A stretch of DNA of 64,000 bases from contig CM055816.1 in the NCBI GenBank assembly GCA_029582265.1, forward strand, positions 97,103,056 through 97,167,055, in the 5' to 3' direction. Below the pieces are notes generated by a model, which saw only the letters and a list, made by a program, of their open reading frames with translations, had not been told where the DNA came from and made no database searches. Every line of letters begins with the position of its first letter. Position 1 is the first letter of the stretch. Shown one piece after another: positions 46,744-56,635 of this stretch. The position numbers and the translations under genes are program-made. Origin of the DNA: Zoroaster sp. YZ-2022 (lineage: Eukaryota; Echinodermata; Asteroidea; Forcipulatida; Zoroasteridae).

Positions 46744-49700
46744 ATGGACATAGGAAAAATTACAAGATTTTGTGAAAGAACATAGACCACCCAGTAGATT
46801 TGGACAAGTACCAATCCGTATATTTCCAAACAGAAAGGGTAAATTTAATAAACGCGTTTATTACGAATATGTGAAAAATTATTTAAAACATAAACCAAAG
46901 CCATTGTATAAATTCAATTTAGCCGAATTGAAACAGCGTATAAATGTTGAAAATATAAATATACCTAGACACGGCTCGGGAAAAAAGGCGCAGTTGATTA
47001 AAAAAGATTACATCGATGCTATTAAAAGGTTTTACAACCAAGAATCAGAGTTGAGATTTAACCCACCGATCGACGGTGGAAAATATTTACGCGAACGAAG
47101 AATGGTAGTTCTGCTGAATCACAGCAAAGGAAAAGATTTAAACATTTTTTCGCAAGCGGTAAAACCAAAAATTATTGCCAAGTTACGCGAAGACTTGAGA
47201 GAATTTACAGCGTGCAAGTTTATGATATATATACGCATTAAATTACTTAAAGAAAAACAAAATGGTACGGTCGATGAAGCTGAACCAAATTTTCATAACA
47301 ATAAACAAATTGTATTATTAAATTTAGACGACATCGAAAATGTATTAAATGATGTTTTTTCGCAAATTGCTGAAGCTTTAGAAAAATATACGAGAGAGGG
47401 TAGCGGGTGGGAAATAGATCGTATAGTCGATATGAACATTAGAATTAGCAAGTATCAACCTCTTAAAGGCGGTAGTTATATCGAGCTATGCAACTATGTA
47501 AAAAATAAAACGGCGTGCATCAACATAAAAAACAACGACGATAATTGTTTGCGATGGGCGCTGCGCAGCGCTCTTTTTCCAACTTGCAAAGATCCTCAAA
47601 GAACGAGCAAATACCCGACAAATGATGGTTTAAATTTTAACAATGTCGACGCTCCTACACCGATTAAGTTGGTAGAAAATCAAAACAATATAGCGATAAA
47701 CGTTTTTGGTTGCGAGTCAAAAACGATACTAGTTTACAAACTTAGCGAACAACCCGAAAAACTAGATCGCATAAATTTACTATTGATTCATAAAGAATCT
47801 AAATCTCACTACGTTTGGATTAAAAACGTGAATAAATTACTTTTTGATCAAACGAAACATAAAGAACGTAAACATTTTTGTTTGAGATGTTTACAAGGTT
47901 TTTCGACAGAAACGTTTCTCGAAAATCACGTAGAAATGTGTAAGGGAATAAACGACAGACCAACAAAAATCGTTTTGCCAGAAAAGGGTAAAAACGACAC
48001 GCTAAAGTTTATAAATTTTCATATAAAGATGAAAGTTCCATTCGTAATATACGCTGATTTTGAAAGCATTATTAAAAAGATTGTTGATGAAAACTCTACC
48101 AACACTACAAAACTACAAGAACACGTTGTTTGCGGTTATTCGTACGTCGTCGTGCGATGCGACGGTGTGACTAGCGCTCCCGCTACGTACAGGGGTGAAG
48201 ATGCAGCAGAACATTTTTAAAATAAATTACAAAAAGAAGAAGAAAATATCAACGAGATATTTAAAAACATTAAATAAATAATAATGACTGAAGAAGAAAA
48301 AGAATATTACAACTCTGCTAGCGAGTGTTGGATATGCGAAAAGACATTTTTTGAATGTGACGACGCCAAGTTTACAAAAGTACGAGATCATTGTCACATT
48401 ACCGGAAAGTATAGAGGAGCTGCGCATAATTGTTGTAATTTAAGACTGAGTTTAAAACCAAACAAAACTTGTATTCCGGTCGTGTTTCATAATTTGCGAG
48501 GTTACGACTCTCATCTCATTATGCAAGCTGCAGGTCGTAGCAAAGGAAATTTAACGTGTATCGCAAACAATATCGAAAAGTATATTTCTTTTAGTATTAA
48601 TCAACTACGATTTATAGACAGCGCTCAATTTTTACTAGCTTCTTTGGATAAACTCGTAAAATCAAACGATTCTTTTAATATCACTAGCGAGTTTGAACCG
48701 GATGTAGAAAAATTTAATCTTATTAAAAGCAAGGGTATTTATCCTTACGAGTACATGGATAGTTTTGAAAAATTCAAAGAAACGCAGCTTCCTTCGCGAG
48801 AATCTTTTTACAGTAGTTTAAACTATCAACACATTACTAAAGAACAATACGAGCACGCTAAAAACGTTTTCACCGAGTTTGATTGTAAAAATTTAGGAGA
48901 TTATCACGATTTGTACGTGCGTACGGATACTTGCTTGTTGGCGGACGTGTTTGAAAACTTTCGCGCTACTTGTATACAAGAGTACGGTTTGGATCCGGCT
49001 AATTATTATACGAGGCCGGGATTGAGTTGGGACGCTTTGTTAAAACATTCAAAACAAACTTTAGATTTATTAACGGATATCGACATGCATTTGTTTATAG
49101 AAAAAGGTACGAGAGGAAGAACGTGTATGGTGAGTAAACGATACGCTAAAGCAAACAACGTATATTTAGACGATTACGATAAAACGAAACCATCGAGTTA
49201 CATTATGTATTTAGACGCGAACAATTTATACGGCTACGCCATGAGTCAACCTTTACCGACTAGTAATTTCAAATGGATGACCAGCGAACGAATTAAACGA
49301 CTAGAGAAGCAAGGATTTAAAAACAATAAAGGATACATTTTAGAAGTTGATTTAGAATATCCTAATACATTACACGATTCTCACAACGCGTTTCCACTCG
49401 CGCCAGAGTCGTTAAAAGTGCCGAAAGACTGGATGAGCGATTATCAAAAGAATTTACTAAAAGATAAACCGGCTCCAAACGTAGTAAAATTAGTTCCCAA
49501 TTTATACGATAAAACCAACTACGTGATTCATTATCGTAATTTACAATTGTATTTAAAACTCGGCATGAAACTGACTAAAATTCACCGCGTTTTAGAATTT
49601 GATGAATCGTGTTGGATGAAATCGTACATTGATTTAAACACTCGATTAAGAAAAGACGCAAAGAGTGATTTTGAAAAAGATTTGTTTAAACTTATGAACA

Positions 49701-50479
49701 ATTCAGTTTTTGGAAAAACGATGGAAAATGTACGAAATCGCATTAACGTGAATTTGAAGCGGTTAAACGACGAAAAATCAAACGATCAAATTCGCGCGCT
49801 CATTGCGAAACCAAATTTTGCCGAGGCTAGGATTTTCAATAACGAACTAGTAGCGATTCACATGCATAAAAAGCAACTCGCGCTCAACCGCCCAGTCTAC
49901 GTGGGAATGAGTATACTGGATTTATCCAAGCATTTAATGTACGATTTTTATTACAATCATTTAAAAACAAAATACAAAAACGATTGCGAGTTAATCTACA
50001 CGGATACGGATAGCTTGTTACTCCAAATTAAAACTAAAGACGTGTATAAAGATTTATGTAAAAACAAATCTTTATACGACTTTTCAAATTATGATAAACA
50101 ACATTTTTTACATTCTGAAGCAAATAAAAAGATTATAGGTAAAATGAAAGACGAGTGTGCGGGCGTAGTAATTTCTGAAGTTGTGTGTTTAAGACCAAAA
50201 ATGTATTCGATACTTTTATCAAACGAAAAACAAATAAGAAAAGCTAAAGGAGTTAAAAAACAAGTTTTAGAACAACAAATTAAACACAACCGTTATAAAC
50301 AAGTTTTATCGTTGAAAAATACTCTACATCACCCTATGAGTTTTATTAGACACGAAAAACATAGATTATATACAACGCGAGTAAATAAAATATCGCTATC
50401 TCCTTTAGACACAAAGAAATATATTTTAGAAAACGGAATAGATGCTCTCGCTTACGGTCACTATAGTCTTAACGACTAA
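46744..50479 (+). pseudogene. polB: Protein-primed DNA polymerase B, interrupted by stops
   Basis: Replicates the element from protein-primed ends. Conserved reading starts near 46754; an ATG at 46744 is one frame off, so the true start appears damaged. The first open part (to 48220) holds a conserved domain with NNDDNCLRW (about residue 257) and SHYVWIKN (about 345), a C2H2-type finger (HFCLRCLQGF...NHVEMC) and the Exo I motif YADFES (about 426). In-frame TAA codons at 48218 and 48275 interrupt it. The second part (48284-50479, 731 residues) has NLRGYDSHLIM (Exo II), RTDTCLLADVF (Exo III), YLDANNLYGYAM (motif A), KLMNNSVFGKTME (motif B) and YTDTDS (motif C). All catalytic motifs are present and both parts share one frame. 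The break falls inside the exonuclease domain. Confidence 0.93.
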
Positions 50480-50482
50480 AGC

Positions 50483-51484
50483 TTATAATCGTTTAATCGG
50501 TGGATTTTCAGTATCTCGAGGAATAATTTGTAATTCTTCTCTTACAAAACTACGAGCGGGACCTCCTTCTAAAAAATACAAGATGGGTTGACTCGCACCT
50601 TTAATCGTTTTAGATATTCTATAAATTGTTATACTCCATATAGGATCTGTTGCGCGGCGTCTCGTATCTTTTTCAGCTTCACCGGGTGCGTATAAATACC
50701 GAACCAAACTGTTTGCTGGGATTCTTTTTTCATTCTTTTTAACGCTTACAACTGGCGAGGCTGGATTTTGCTCGACGACGGGTAATTTAATCGCGTCTTT
50801 TGGTTTTAAATTAATTAGTCGCGTCGTTTCATTGTTTAACGATTTTACGACTAGTGGTAATGTTTTAACCCATTCTCTATTTCTCGTATCAGTCGCTATT
50901 TCTTTAGCGTATTGATGAGAAAATAATCTTTCGCTTAAAGTTTTATTAAATCTCTCTACTATACCCTGCGCTCTATGATTACCGGCTTCGCTTCTTTGTA
51001 TTACAACATTATGTTTACTCATTAATACGTTTACGCTACTCATAAATTCTTTTCCAGGATCAACTTTTATAATTTTAGGCCAAGTAAGCGAGCTACGTTT
51101 ATAAATTTTCTCAAACGCGTTGCCAACTTGAATAGCAGTTTTATCGATTAACGGTTGTGCTTCTTTATACCTACTAGCTTCATGTACGACGGTCAACGCG
51201 TACTTGTACGTAATTTTACCTCTTCCGATTGTATCGTGCGGAAGAAACAATAAATCCGCTTGGTGAACTTTGTTTGGTTTCAATAACGTACTATTTGAAC
51301 TGGTCGGTCTTGGAATATATTTAGGAAAGGGTAAATAAATTTGCCACAGCGCTTGCTTTTTAATCCACTGTCGAACTGTTTTTTTATTCACCTTTGTTTC
51401 TTTAGCTAATTTATTAATTGCGTCTAGACCTTTGTAATATCCCCGAGGACTATAATAAGCGTTTTGTAGCTTTCTCTCGTCCAT
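50483..51484 (-). CDS. Retroviral-type integrase of the Polinton
   Basis: A complete 333-residue frame. The N-terminus carries a helix-turn-helix-like stretch (KVNKKTVRQWIKK). The rve core follows with catalytic D77 (HQADLLFL), D142 (IKVDPGKEF) and E177 (QGIVERFNKT), with 34 residues between the last two, and a basic C-terminal domain with a chromo/SH3-like strand pattern (YRISKTIKGASQPILYFLEG). It joins element ends to target DNA and is responsible for the short target duplication. It lies tail to tail with polB, 3 bp apart, and is the last gene of the leftward block that starts with the capsid gene. This is one of the few core genes here without any break. Confidence 0.95.
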   Translation of the reverse strand: MDERKLQNAYYSPRGYYKGLDAINKLAKETKVNKKTVRQWIKKQALWQIYLPFPKYIPRPTSSNSTLLKPNKVHQADLLFLPHDTIGRGKITYKYALTVVHEASRYKEAQPLIDKTAIQVGNAFEKIYKRSSLTWPKIIKVDPGKEFMSSVNVLMSKHNVVIQRSEAGNHRAQGIVERFNKTLSERLFSHQYAKEIATDTRNREWVKTLPLVVKSLNNETTRLINLKPKDAIKLPVVEQNPASPVVSVKKNEKRIPANSLVRYLYAPGEAEKDTRRRATDPIWSITIYRISKTIKGASQPILYFLEGGPARSFVREELQIIPRDTENPPIKRL

Positions 51485-51507
51485 TTTTAATATTTATAAA
51501 TATATTT

Positions 51508-51741
51508 TTATTCAGAATTCATAATATTTTTTGGTAAAATTCCCTGTTGAACTAACCACATTTGCGTCGCACCAGATAATCCAATCGTCGCGGTGAGTTT
51601 TAACCCGTCTTTTATATCCAATTTTCCTAAATCGGCCGGTTTCATTTTAAATATATTTTCACCGAGCATGCTGTATAAAACGACTAAAAGAGTCATAACA
51701 CTGCTGTGATAAACTGCATTGGCGATTCCTTTCATGTCCAT
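51508..51741 (-). CDS. Small membrane protein of the Polinton, unknown role
   Basis: 77 residues starting MDMKGIANAVYHSS, with a hydrophobic segment (VMTLLVVLYSMLG) and a second moderately hydrophobic one (LTATIGLSGATQMWLVQQG). It sits 23 bp downstream-side of the integrase in the same leftward block. Small membrane proteins in this position are common in Polintons, but the function is not known. Confidence 0.65.
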   Translation of the reverse strand: MDMKGIANAVYHSSVMTLLVVLYSMLGENIFKMKPADLGKLDIKDGLKLTATIGLSGATQMWLVQQGILPKNIMNSE

Positions 51742-51780
51742 TGTTTTATATTTATTAAATATAATAATTAAAAGTGTTTG

Positions 51781-52176
51781 CTATTCCATTTCCAAAACGT
51801 CGAGTCTTTTCGTTGGTAAAGGTTTAGGCGTTTCGTTAGAGACGGGCTTTTCATTTTTAAATGTTGGTTCTGCTTCGCTAGGTTTACTAAACAAGAAATA
51901 AGCGATACCCCCAATAGCTAAACCAATACCGATATAGTAATAGTAGCTCGTTTCGTTGCTTGTTTCTTTTTGAATAGCGGATTGCGGCGTTGACGCGTGT
52001 TGAGTTTTAGTCGCACCTTTTTTTAATTCTTGTTTTTTCTTTTTATTAAGTTCGGCGAGTTTTTTACCAGCCGCGACTCTGTTTTTTTTTTTTTCTTTTT
52101 TAGTCGGTGTTTTTGTTACCGTCGACGGTTTCGTTTCTGCAGCTTGCGGTTGTTCCGGTTGTGCATTCGTTTCCAT
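51781..52176 (-). CDS. Basic protein with one membrane segment, unknown
   Basis: 131 residues. The first half is Lys/Thr/Gln-rich and strongly basic (KKEKKKNRVAAGKKLAEL), followed by one membrane span (YYYYIGIGLAIGGIAYFLF) and a short polar tail. The basic half could bind nucleic acid and the span could anchor it in a virion or host membrane; both are inference. No family recognised. Confidence 0.6.
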   Translation of the reverse strand: METNAQPEQPQAAETKPSTVTKTPTKKEKKKNRVAAGKKLAELNKKKKQELKKGATKTQHASTPQSAIQKETSNETSYYYYIGIGLAIGGIAYFLFSKPSEAEPTFKNEKPVSNETPKPLPTKRLDVLEME

Positions 52177-52338
52177 CGCTTTTATTATCTATACAAGATT
52201 CTTCTTTTCTTTTTAAATGTTTTACCGTAATAAGAGTTGCACTGAGCGGCGCTACTAACATACCGTACTTGTAGTATATTTAACACGCTACGGTACTAAG
52301 CATACTCGAAATGAATGGATCTTTTTCTAAATCTGTAA

Positions 52339-52710
52339 TTAATTTACCTTCGTATCAATTTCAAAACTATAACCGTATAAATCAACGCGATTTAAACCGA
52401 GTCCTAATAATTTAACGTATAACGTTAGAATGGCGCTGCCTAAACTTTGCGTTATATCACGACCTAATTTGGTTTCGTATTGCGTGTGTAATGCATCACG
52501 CTCTTCCGTAGATAATGCCTCAATATCGTTAACGCTGTACTCTTTACCGAAAAACTTTTTAGAATCTCCTCCCGCTACAACCGATAAAAGACGTTTATCT
52601 CGTAGCTTTTGTTTAAACAGCACTGCGTCGTCGCCGCTTATATTAACATCTGCAGACGTAGAGTGTAGCATAGATGGATTTTCGTTTAATAGTTTATGAA
52701 CCTCTTCCAT
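52339..52710 (-). CDS. Unknown Polinton protein, 123 residues
   Basis: Starts MEEVHKLLNENPSMLHS and has a mixed helical composition (DIEALSTEERDALHTQYETK) with a moderately hydrophobic C-terminal stretch. It lies between the basic membrane protein gene and the packaging ATPase on the same strand, separated from the ATPase by a 22-bp repeat array. No known domain recognised. Confidence 0.6.
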   Translation of the reverse strand: MEEVHKLLNENPSMLHSTSADVNISGDDAVLFKQKLRDKRLLSVVAGGDSKKFFGKEYSVNDIEALSTEERDALHTQYETKLGRDITQSLGSAILTLYVKLLGLGLNRVDLYGYSFEIDTKVN

Positions 52711-52751
52711 TTATTATAAGTGTTTATAGAAAAAATTAGTAAAATTAACAA

Positions 52752-52876
52752 GTAATTGCTCAACAACCTATGGGTAATTGCTCAACGACCTATGGGTAAT
52801 TGCTCAACGACCTATGGGTAATTGATCTTAACCTATGGGTAATTGCTCAACGACCTATGGGTAATTGCTAAGTAAC
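52752..52876. repeat. 22-bp direct repeats behind the ATPase gene
   Basis: Starts of gtaattgctcaacgacctat lie at 52752, 52774, 52796, 52818, 52839 and 52861, giving a 22-bp period with one 21-bp step and one unit changed in the middle. The array fills the gap between the ATPase stop and the next gene of the block. Confidence 0.9.
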
Positions 52877-53493
52877 TTAGTCACGTATTTCATAATCAGT
52901 AGGTTGATCTGTTTTTAAAATTAATTTACGGTGTTTAACTTGTTTTAATTTTTCATGAATTTCCATTCTCAACTCTTTCGCCGGTACGACATCATTTTCT
53001 CGAAGACAATTCTCGTACGAGTCTCTATCTTTACAATAAAATAAACACACCCATTTGAGTTGCTCTCTAAAATCTTTTAATACGCTATTATATTTTTGTG
53101 AAAAGATCCAACAGCTGTGATTAACGTGTCTACCGCTAAAAGCTAATCGTATTAACGCATTCGTCTCATCTCGGCAATTTTTTTTATATCGTGAGTCTTT
53201 ACTAGCGCTACAATCATCGATAATAAACAACGTCTCATATCCTTTGAGTATATTACTATATATTTCGCTTTGTTTAACGTATAATCTTTTAAATCGTCAA
53301 CGAGCACTCGCTCGTCATTCCAAATCCATTTTCTATTTTGATAAGTTTCGTTGTCACCGATAGTGGGACATAATATAACGATCCTTTCAAAATGATTTAA
53401 ATATTCTTTTTGTAACGAGTCTAAAACAAATTAAGTTTTTCGGCATCCCGTTTGTCCGCAAATTAACGCAGCGTGTGGATATTTAGGTAACAT
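52877..53493 (-). pseudogene. FtsK/HerA-type genome packaging ATPase, broken
   Basis: Would pump element DNA into capsids. The start at 53493 follows the capsid gene by 18 bp. The Walker A region reads CGQTGCRKT, with Arg where the family has Gly, and a TAA follows at 53431. A frameshift lies near 53275-53285. The remaining frame continues through Walker B (LFIIDDC) and a sensor-like region (SGRHVNHSCWIFSQKY) to the end (TDYEIRD). All family landmarks are present in order, so the assignment is firm. The Walker A substitution, stop and frameshift make it inactive as written. Confidence 0.88.
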
Positions 53494-53511
53494 TTTCTTT
53501 TAATATTAGTA

Positions 53512-54789
53512 TTAATAATCAACAGATTCAAAACGTCCGTTTCTTATGTTTAGTTGCGCGTCCATGATAATAAAAGTGTACATGTTTAGTTCGCCCGCGG
53601 ATTCCGCTTCTTTTTCTATTTGAATGGTAATTCCTTCGCTCAAGTTTTGCACTCGTCTTCCGCTTCCGTGTATTTTATTATCGGTGCTAGTTCTCAAATC
53701 TAAAAATAAACCGTATCGACTTAGTAAATAATCGCCTGGTTTAATGTTACTCAAATTTAGAGCTTGTACGACTTGAATAGCGTGTTGTTTACTCGAATCG
53801 CCGAACTATTTTGAAATCTCTTCCCAATGTTGATACCTTTTCATTCCGTGCGCGTAGAGTTGATTAGGAACGCCTTCGATCGTGATCGAAACTTTGTCAA
53901 TTTTCGGATTATAAAATGTGTTGCTTTCTTGCGCGGCGGGTTCTCTGAATAAAAACAATATTCCTTTCATACTTTTTGCCGGGGTATTTAAATTTATATT
54001 CCACGTCGTATCTTTTTTGTTTACTGGAGTTACGCTCTGTCTCAGTACGCGATCGAACAATATACTCATTCTATTACTGTATTGATTTTTAATCGTTCGA
54101 GCGAGTTCCGGCATATGAACGACTTCAAATTCTAAAGAAATCCCGCTTATGTTATATTTCGCATTATCGTCGGTGCTTTTAACCACTTTACTGAATTTAT
54201 TAAACACGAGTTCGTAAGTCAATCGATCTCCTATGCCCGATTGATAATAAGGTTGATGATCGGTCAACAATTCAAAATCCAGCGGAATGTAATATCTATT
54301 TTTATACGTATCCGCGATGGCTTTATCTCTTCCTCCGTTACCCGTAATATCCATATCGCTAGCGTTCGTTCTTATTTTAGTTATGTTAAAAGATCCGATT
54401 CCTTGATACGCTAAATTATCGCGTTGATCTTTGGTCAACCATTCGTCCTTGTAACAATTGAACACATCCGCATCGTCTAATGAAAATATTTCATTTCCTT
54501 CCATTTTTATAATTATATGTTTTACGATGGCTCTGCCGACGTTTTGTACCAACGTTCTATTTTCATCATCGGCGCTAACGACGTCTATATTGAAAGCTAA
54601 TCGCGACGTATTCGGGACGATGACGTCGTTTACTCCTAAATTTGGAAAACGAACCGTCAACAATTGGTTTTCGGTAATGGTACTCGGATTGTTTGTAATG
54701 ACGACTTTTTGACGCAATCCTTTCACGCCTCGAGGTTCTCGTAATCTCCTGTATGGATCCAACACATCTCCGTACGTATTATTAGCCAT
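53512..54789 (-). pseudogene. Probable major capsid protein, one in-frame stop
   Basis: A 425-codon frame with a single TAG at 53806-53808, after 327 codons; the remaining 97 codons continue in the same frame. The protein is rich in beta-strand patterns with conserved-looking segments (SRLAFNIDVVSADDENRTL, GRAIVKHIIIKMEGNEIFS, NRYYIPLDFELL, SMKGILFLFREP). Size, beta-rich character and position directly upstream of the packaging ATPase fit the double-jelly-roll capsid protein of Polintons. Similar sequences are known from invertebrate Polintons. The gene heads the leftward block and is divergent from 54837, with a 47-bp AT-rich spacer that should hold both promoters. The fold call needs a structure prediction. 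Confidence 0.75.
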
Positions 54790-54836
54790 ATTTTATAGTA
54801 GCAAATATAATCTCTTTTTTTTTAAGGAAAATTAAA
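54790..54836. promoter_or_regulatory. Divergent promoter spacer
   Basis: A 47-bp AT-rich gap between two divergent starts, with a TATA-like ttttatag and a T-run. It must contain regulatory signals for both directions. No specific site can be named. Confidence 0.35.
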
Positions 54837-55280
54837 ATGGTACCTATAGCGATGATGGTCGGAGGCGCTGTAATCAATGCGTTAGCATTTACCGGTAGTA
54901 ATGCTTTATTTAGTAATTTACGTTCTAGCGACGCAGAACAAGAACGCAAACGACACGATTTAGCGTTAGAACATCTTTCGAAAGCTTGAGATGAATTTAG
55001 TAAAAAACGTTTAAAATATCTAGATTATTTAAATGAAAAAATACAAAAATAATCGAGCGCAGTAAGAACGTTCAATAATATTGATGATGCGATGAATGAA
55101 TATTTTAACATCTCCGGTACGCGAATAAATTTACCTAGAGATTTATATAACGAACCTCAATTAGAAGATTTTTACGTTCCTAGCGAAGATCAGAAGACGA
55201 GTGAAATTATATTTATTGTATTAGGGATGAGTATAGTAGGATACGCGAGTTATAAATTATTTAAAAAAGATAAAAAGTAA
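54837..55280 (+). pseudogene. Small membrane-type Polinton protein with two in-frame stops
   Basis: One continuous frame of 148 codons from ATG at 54837, interrupted by TGA (54987) and TAA (55050). The start has a hydrophobic stretch (MVPIAMMVGGAVINALAF) and the middle is charged and coiled-coil-like (AEQERKRHDLALEHLSKA). The C-terminal part (LEDFYVPSEDQKTSEIIF, then IVLGMSIVGYASYKLF) contains a membrane span and a basic tail. The 62-codon piece from 55092 is open by itself. The role is unknown; the layout suggests a membrane-associated virion component. Confidence 0.65.
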
Positions 55281-55287
55281 TTATAAA

Positions 55288-56635
55288 ATGGCGGAAGGAG
55301 AACGCGATCTTATGGAAGCGGATCCGTTATTACAAAATCTTGATGAAGATGAAAACGAAGGCGATTTTTTTACGGATGATGGTATTAATGAAAGTTTATA
55401 CAGATTAGAAGAAATATCAAAAAGAAAAGAGCAAGAAGCGTCTTTTTCTCAAAAAACTAGATTTACTAGATCTATAGTAGATGATTTTTTTGAATCGCGT
55501 AAAAAAGGCAGACCAAGTACAATAGATTATAATGATTTCGGTTATACCAAAGATAAGAAAGGAAAAATTGTACTCTATTTTAAAAAAGGTAATAAAAATA
55601 TACTATTATCTAAATCCAGCGGTGGATTTTACGTGGAATCTACTTTAAAAAGTAAAGGATTAACCGATAAAGATCTATATCAATTTGATGAACATGTAGA
55701 AGCGATAATAAATGTTATAGAAAAATCAAACGAACCAGTAGTTGAACCGACTGAGCAAACGGGTAGCGGTAGAAGGTTGCCGGCTGTACCGATGCAACTA
55801 GTAGAAAAATCAACAAAAGTACAAGAAGTTATTGAAATGGCGGTTATGACTGCAGATAGTGAAGAAACCCAAACGGATTTTGAATTTCCGCGTCGAGAAA
55901 TCTTGGGACTCGATAGAGCTTTACAAACGACTCGAGGTCACCTTGAATTAAATTTAGCTAAATTGAGCCAACTTGATGAAGAAATATCTAATCTTGAAAA
56001 AGAATACGTAATCGCTCGAGATCTAGACGATGAAGATGTAGATGAAACGGTAAAACTACGTAAACTACTGCTAGAAAAAAAAGATGAAAGACGAGCGAGA
56101 TTAGAAGCTGCTAGTGTGAATGAAAACATTCTTCGTAGTCAAATCAATAGAATCAAAGAAACGTTTCAAAAAATGTTAGCAAGAGACGTTACGTTAGGAG
56201 ATAAAATTAAAACTTTATTTAGAGAACAAGGCGTAACGATCGTTAGTATATTAACGGCTTTTAGTATGACCATCGCTTTTATTATTGAAGCGTTCGGTAA
56301 TGTTGTAAGTTCTGTTATTCCAAAACCTGCACCACCCACACCAAAACCCGCACCACCCACACCAAAACCTATTCCACCAAAACCTATTCCACCAACTCCA
56401 GATAGTGGTGGTGTAAAAGAGTGGATAGAAAAAACATTTAAAAATTTAGCGAATGTATTATCTAAACTATCAGCAAAAGCTTTAGCCGCTTTACCGGCTA
56501 TTATAGGTACGGTTGTAAGTTGGTTATTTAAAACGGCGTCTAGCGTTTGTTACGTGGGCGGCGGAATATTTATGGTTAGCGCTAAGTGGAGTTGGTGTAC
56601 TAGTTTTAGCCTATACGCAGAAAATGTTAAAATAA
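55288..56635 (+). pseudogene. Large coiled-coil, proline-rich membrane protein, frameshifted at the end
   Basis: The open frame starts MAEGERDLMEADPLLQNLDE. After an acidic N-terminus and a globular part (DYNDFGYTKDKKGKIVLYFK) comes a coiled coil (about residues 205-300, LNLAKLSQLDEEISNLEKEY), a membrane span (VSILTAFSMTIAFIIEAFG), a Pro-Thr-Lys repeat (PKPAPPTPKP) and further hydrophobic helices. Near 56570 the frame slips: the original frame ends in a polar run, while another frame gives a hydrophobic C-terminus (VGVLVLAYTQKMLK) stopping at 56635. That suggests a single-base error or mutation. It starts 7 bp after the preceding gene. The function is unknown; the shape suggests a virion membrane or minor structural protein. 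Confidence 0.65.

Noticed and set aside
52752..52876. CRISPR-like array
   Set aside because: 22-bp units follow each other directly without spacers, in a eukaryotic transposon, and no Cas genes exist.
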